DNA of 13,731 nucleotides from the NCBI GenBank assembly GCA_025201865.1, contig MU603237.1, positions 1 through 13,731 of the forward strand, given 5' to 3'. Below, piece after piece: positions 13,592 through 13,731 of this stretch. The DNA is from Ramicandelaber brevisporus (lineage: Eukaryota; Kickxellomycota; Ramicandelaberales; Ramicandelaberaceae). Position 1 is the first letter of the stretch. Each line of letters opens with the position of its first letter. The notes beneath the pieces are model-generated. The model did no database searches. It saw only the letters and a program-made list of their open reading frames with translations, and was not told the origin of the DNA. Position numbers and translations under genes: made by a program.

Positions 13592-13731
13592 AAAATCGCC
13601 CCACTACTTGACCACCGCAACTACGACACACTCACGCACACCCACACTCACTCATACCCACCCACCCCCTTGTTGCTACTTTTTGGACTTCATCTCTCGT
13701 GCAGTTCATCTCCATACTCCGCACTCTCCAC

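Larger units (their letters stand above)
12799..13731. other. Right-hand gene-free region with repeats and a probable promoter for an off-window gene
   Basis: No credible coding sequence is seen on either strand. 12799 to about 12870 is the F-box 3' untranslated region. 12870-13095 is plain mixed sequence in which I recognise nothing; the frames there begin at non-ATG codons. Then come a CACT-type tract, ordinary sequence (13161-13306) and a stretch to the edge (13307-13731) with no ATG on the + strand. That stretch contains T/C runs, (CT)14, a TATATTTT at 13498-13505 and a CAA tract. This right part looks like a core promoter and leader of a + gene beginning beyond the window. Confidence 0.5.

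Noticed and set aside
13293-13631. 112-codon minus-strand frame at the right edge
   Set aside because: It is a translation of the CAA, CT and CTTT repeats (Val, Arg-Glu and Lys-Glu runs).
1-13731. Transposons, CRISPR arrays, integrated virus or horizontally acquired islands
   Set aside because: No terminal repeats, transposase, integrase or reverse-transcriptase motifs, or spaced direct repeats were found. All repeats are short microsatellites.

Overview
The window reads as nuclear DNA of a fungus. PCNA, the cytosolic phenylalanyl-tRNA synthetase beta chain and a MYST histone acetyltransferase show it is eukaryotic. An Mtc1-family protein, which is fungal, and a divergent F-box/leucine-rich protein point to fungi. 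All eight complete genes read from ATG to stop without needing an intron. That, the simple-sequence 5' leaders and the F-box/LRR style suggest an early-diverging, intron-poor lineage. Kickxellomycotina is my guess, at low confidence. There is no bacterial, viral or transposon signature.

Layout, left to right: 3' end of an unidentified, strongly codon-biased gene (+); PCNA (-); MYST acetyltransferase of the Sas3/Mst2/KAT6-7 type (+); PheRS beta (-); an unrecognised 298-residue Ser/Thr-rich protein with two RSxS motifs (-); a 408-residue glutamine-rich protein resembling the C-terminal half of BRD7/BRD9 but with no bromodomain (+); a 184-residue membrane-anchored polyproline protein (+); Mtc1 (-); an F-box/LRR-like protein (+); then about 0.9 kb without a gene that ends in what looks like the promoter and leader of another + gene just past the edge.

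Genes are tightly packed. Three pairs diverge from shared promoter regions: PCNA/acetyltransferase (374 bp), 298-aa/408-aa (about 1 kb) and Mtc1/F-box (178 bp). Convergent pairs have short shared 3' regions, down to 34 bp between stop codons. The genes do not form one pathway. Three deal with chromatin or replication (PCNA, MYST acetyltransferase, BRD7/9-like protein), one with translation and one probably with Golgi/vesicle function.

The most distinctive sequence-level pattern is in the 5' leaders. They lack ATG for 115-374 nt before each chosen start. Several are C/A-rich with (CAA)n tracts, and around divergent promoters they form mirror-image composition skews. This pattern supports the chosen start codons and predicts a gene beyond the right edge. 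I did not find a clearly new biological system. The best leads are the bromodomain-less BRD7/9-like protein, the 298-residue protein with a perfect 14-3-3 mode I consensus, and the membrane polyproline protein. Family assignments come from reading motifs by eye; no database search was possible.
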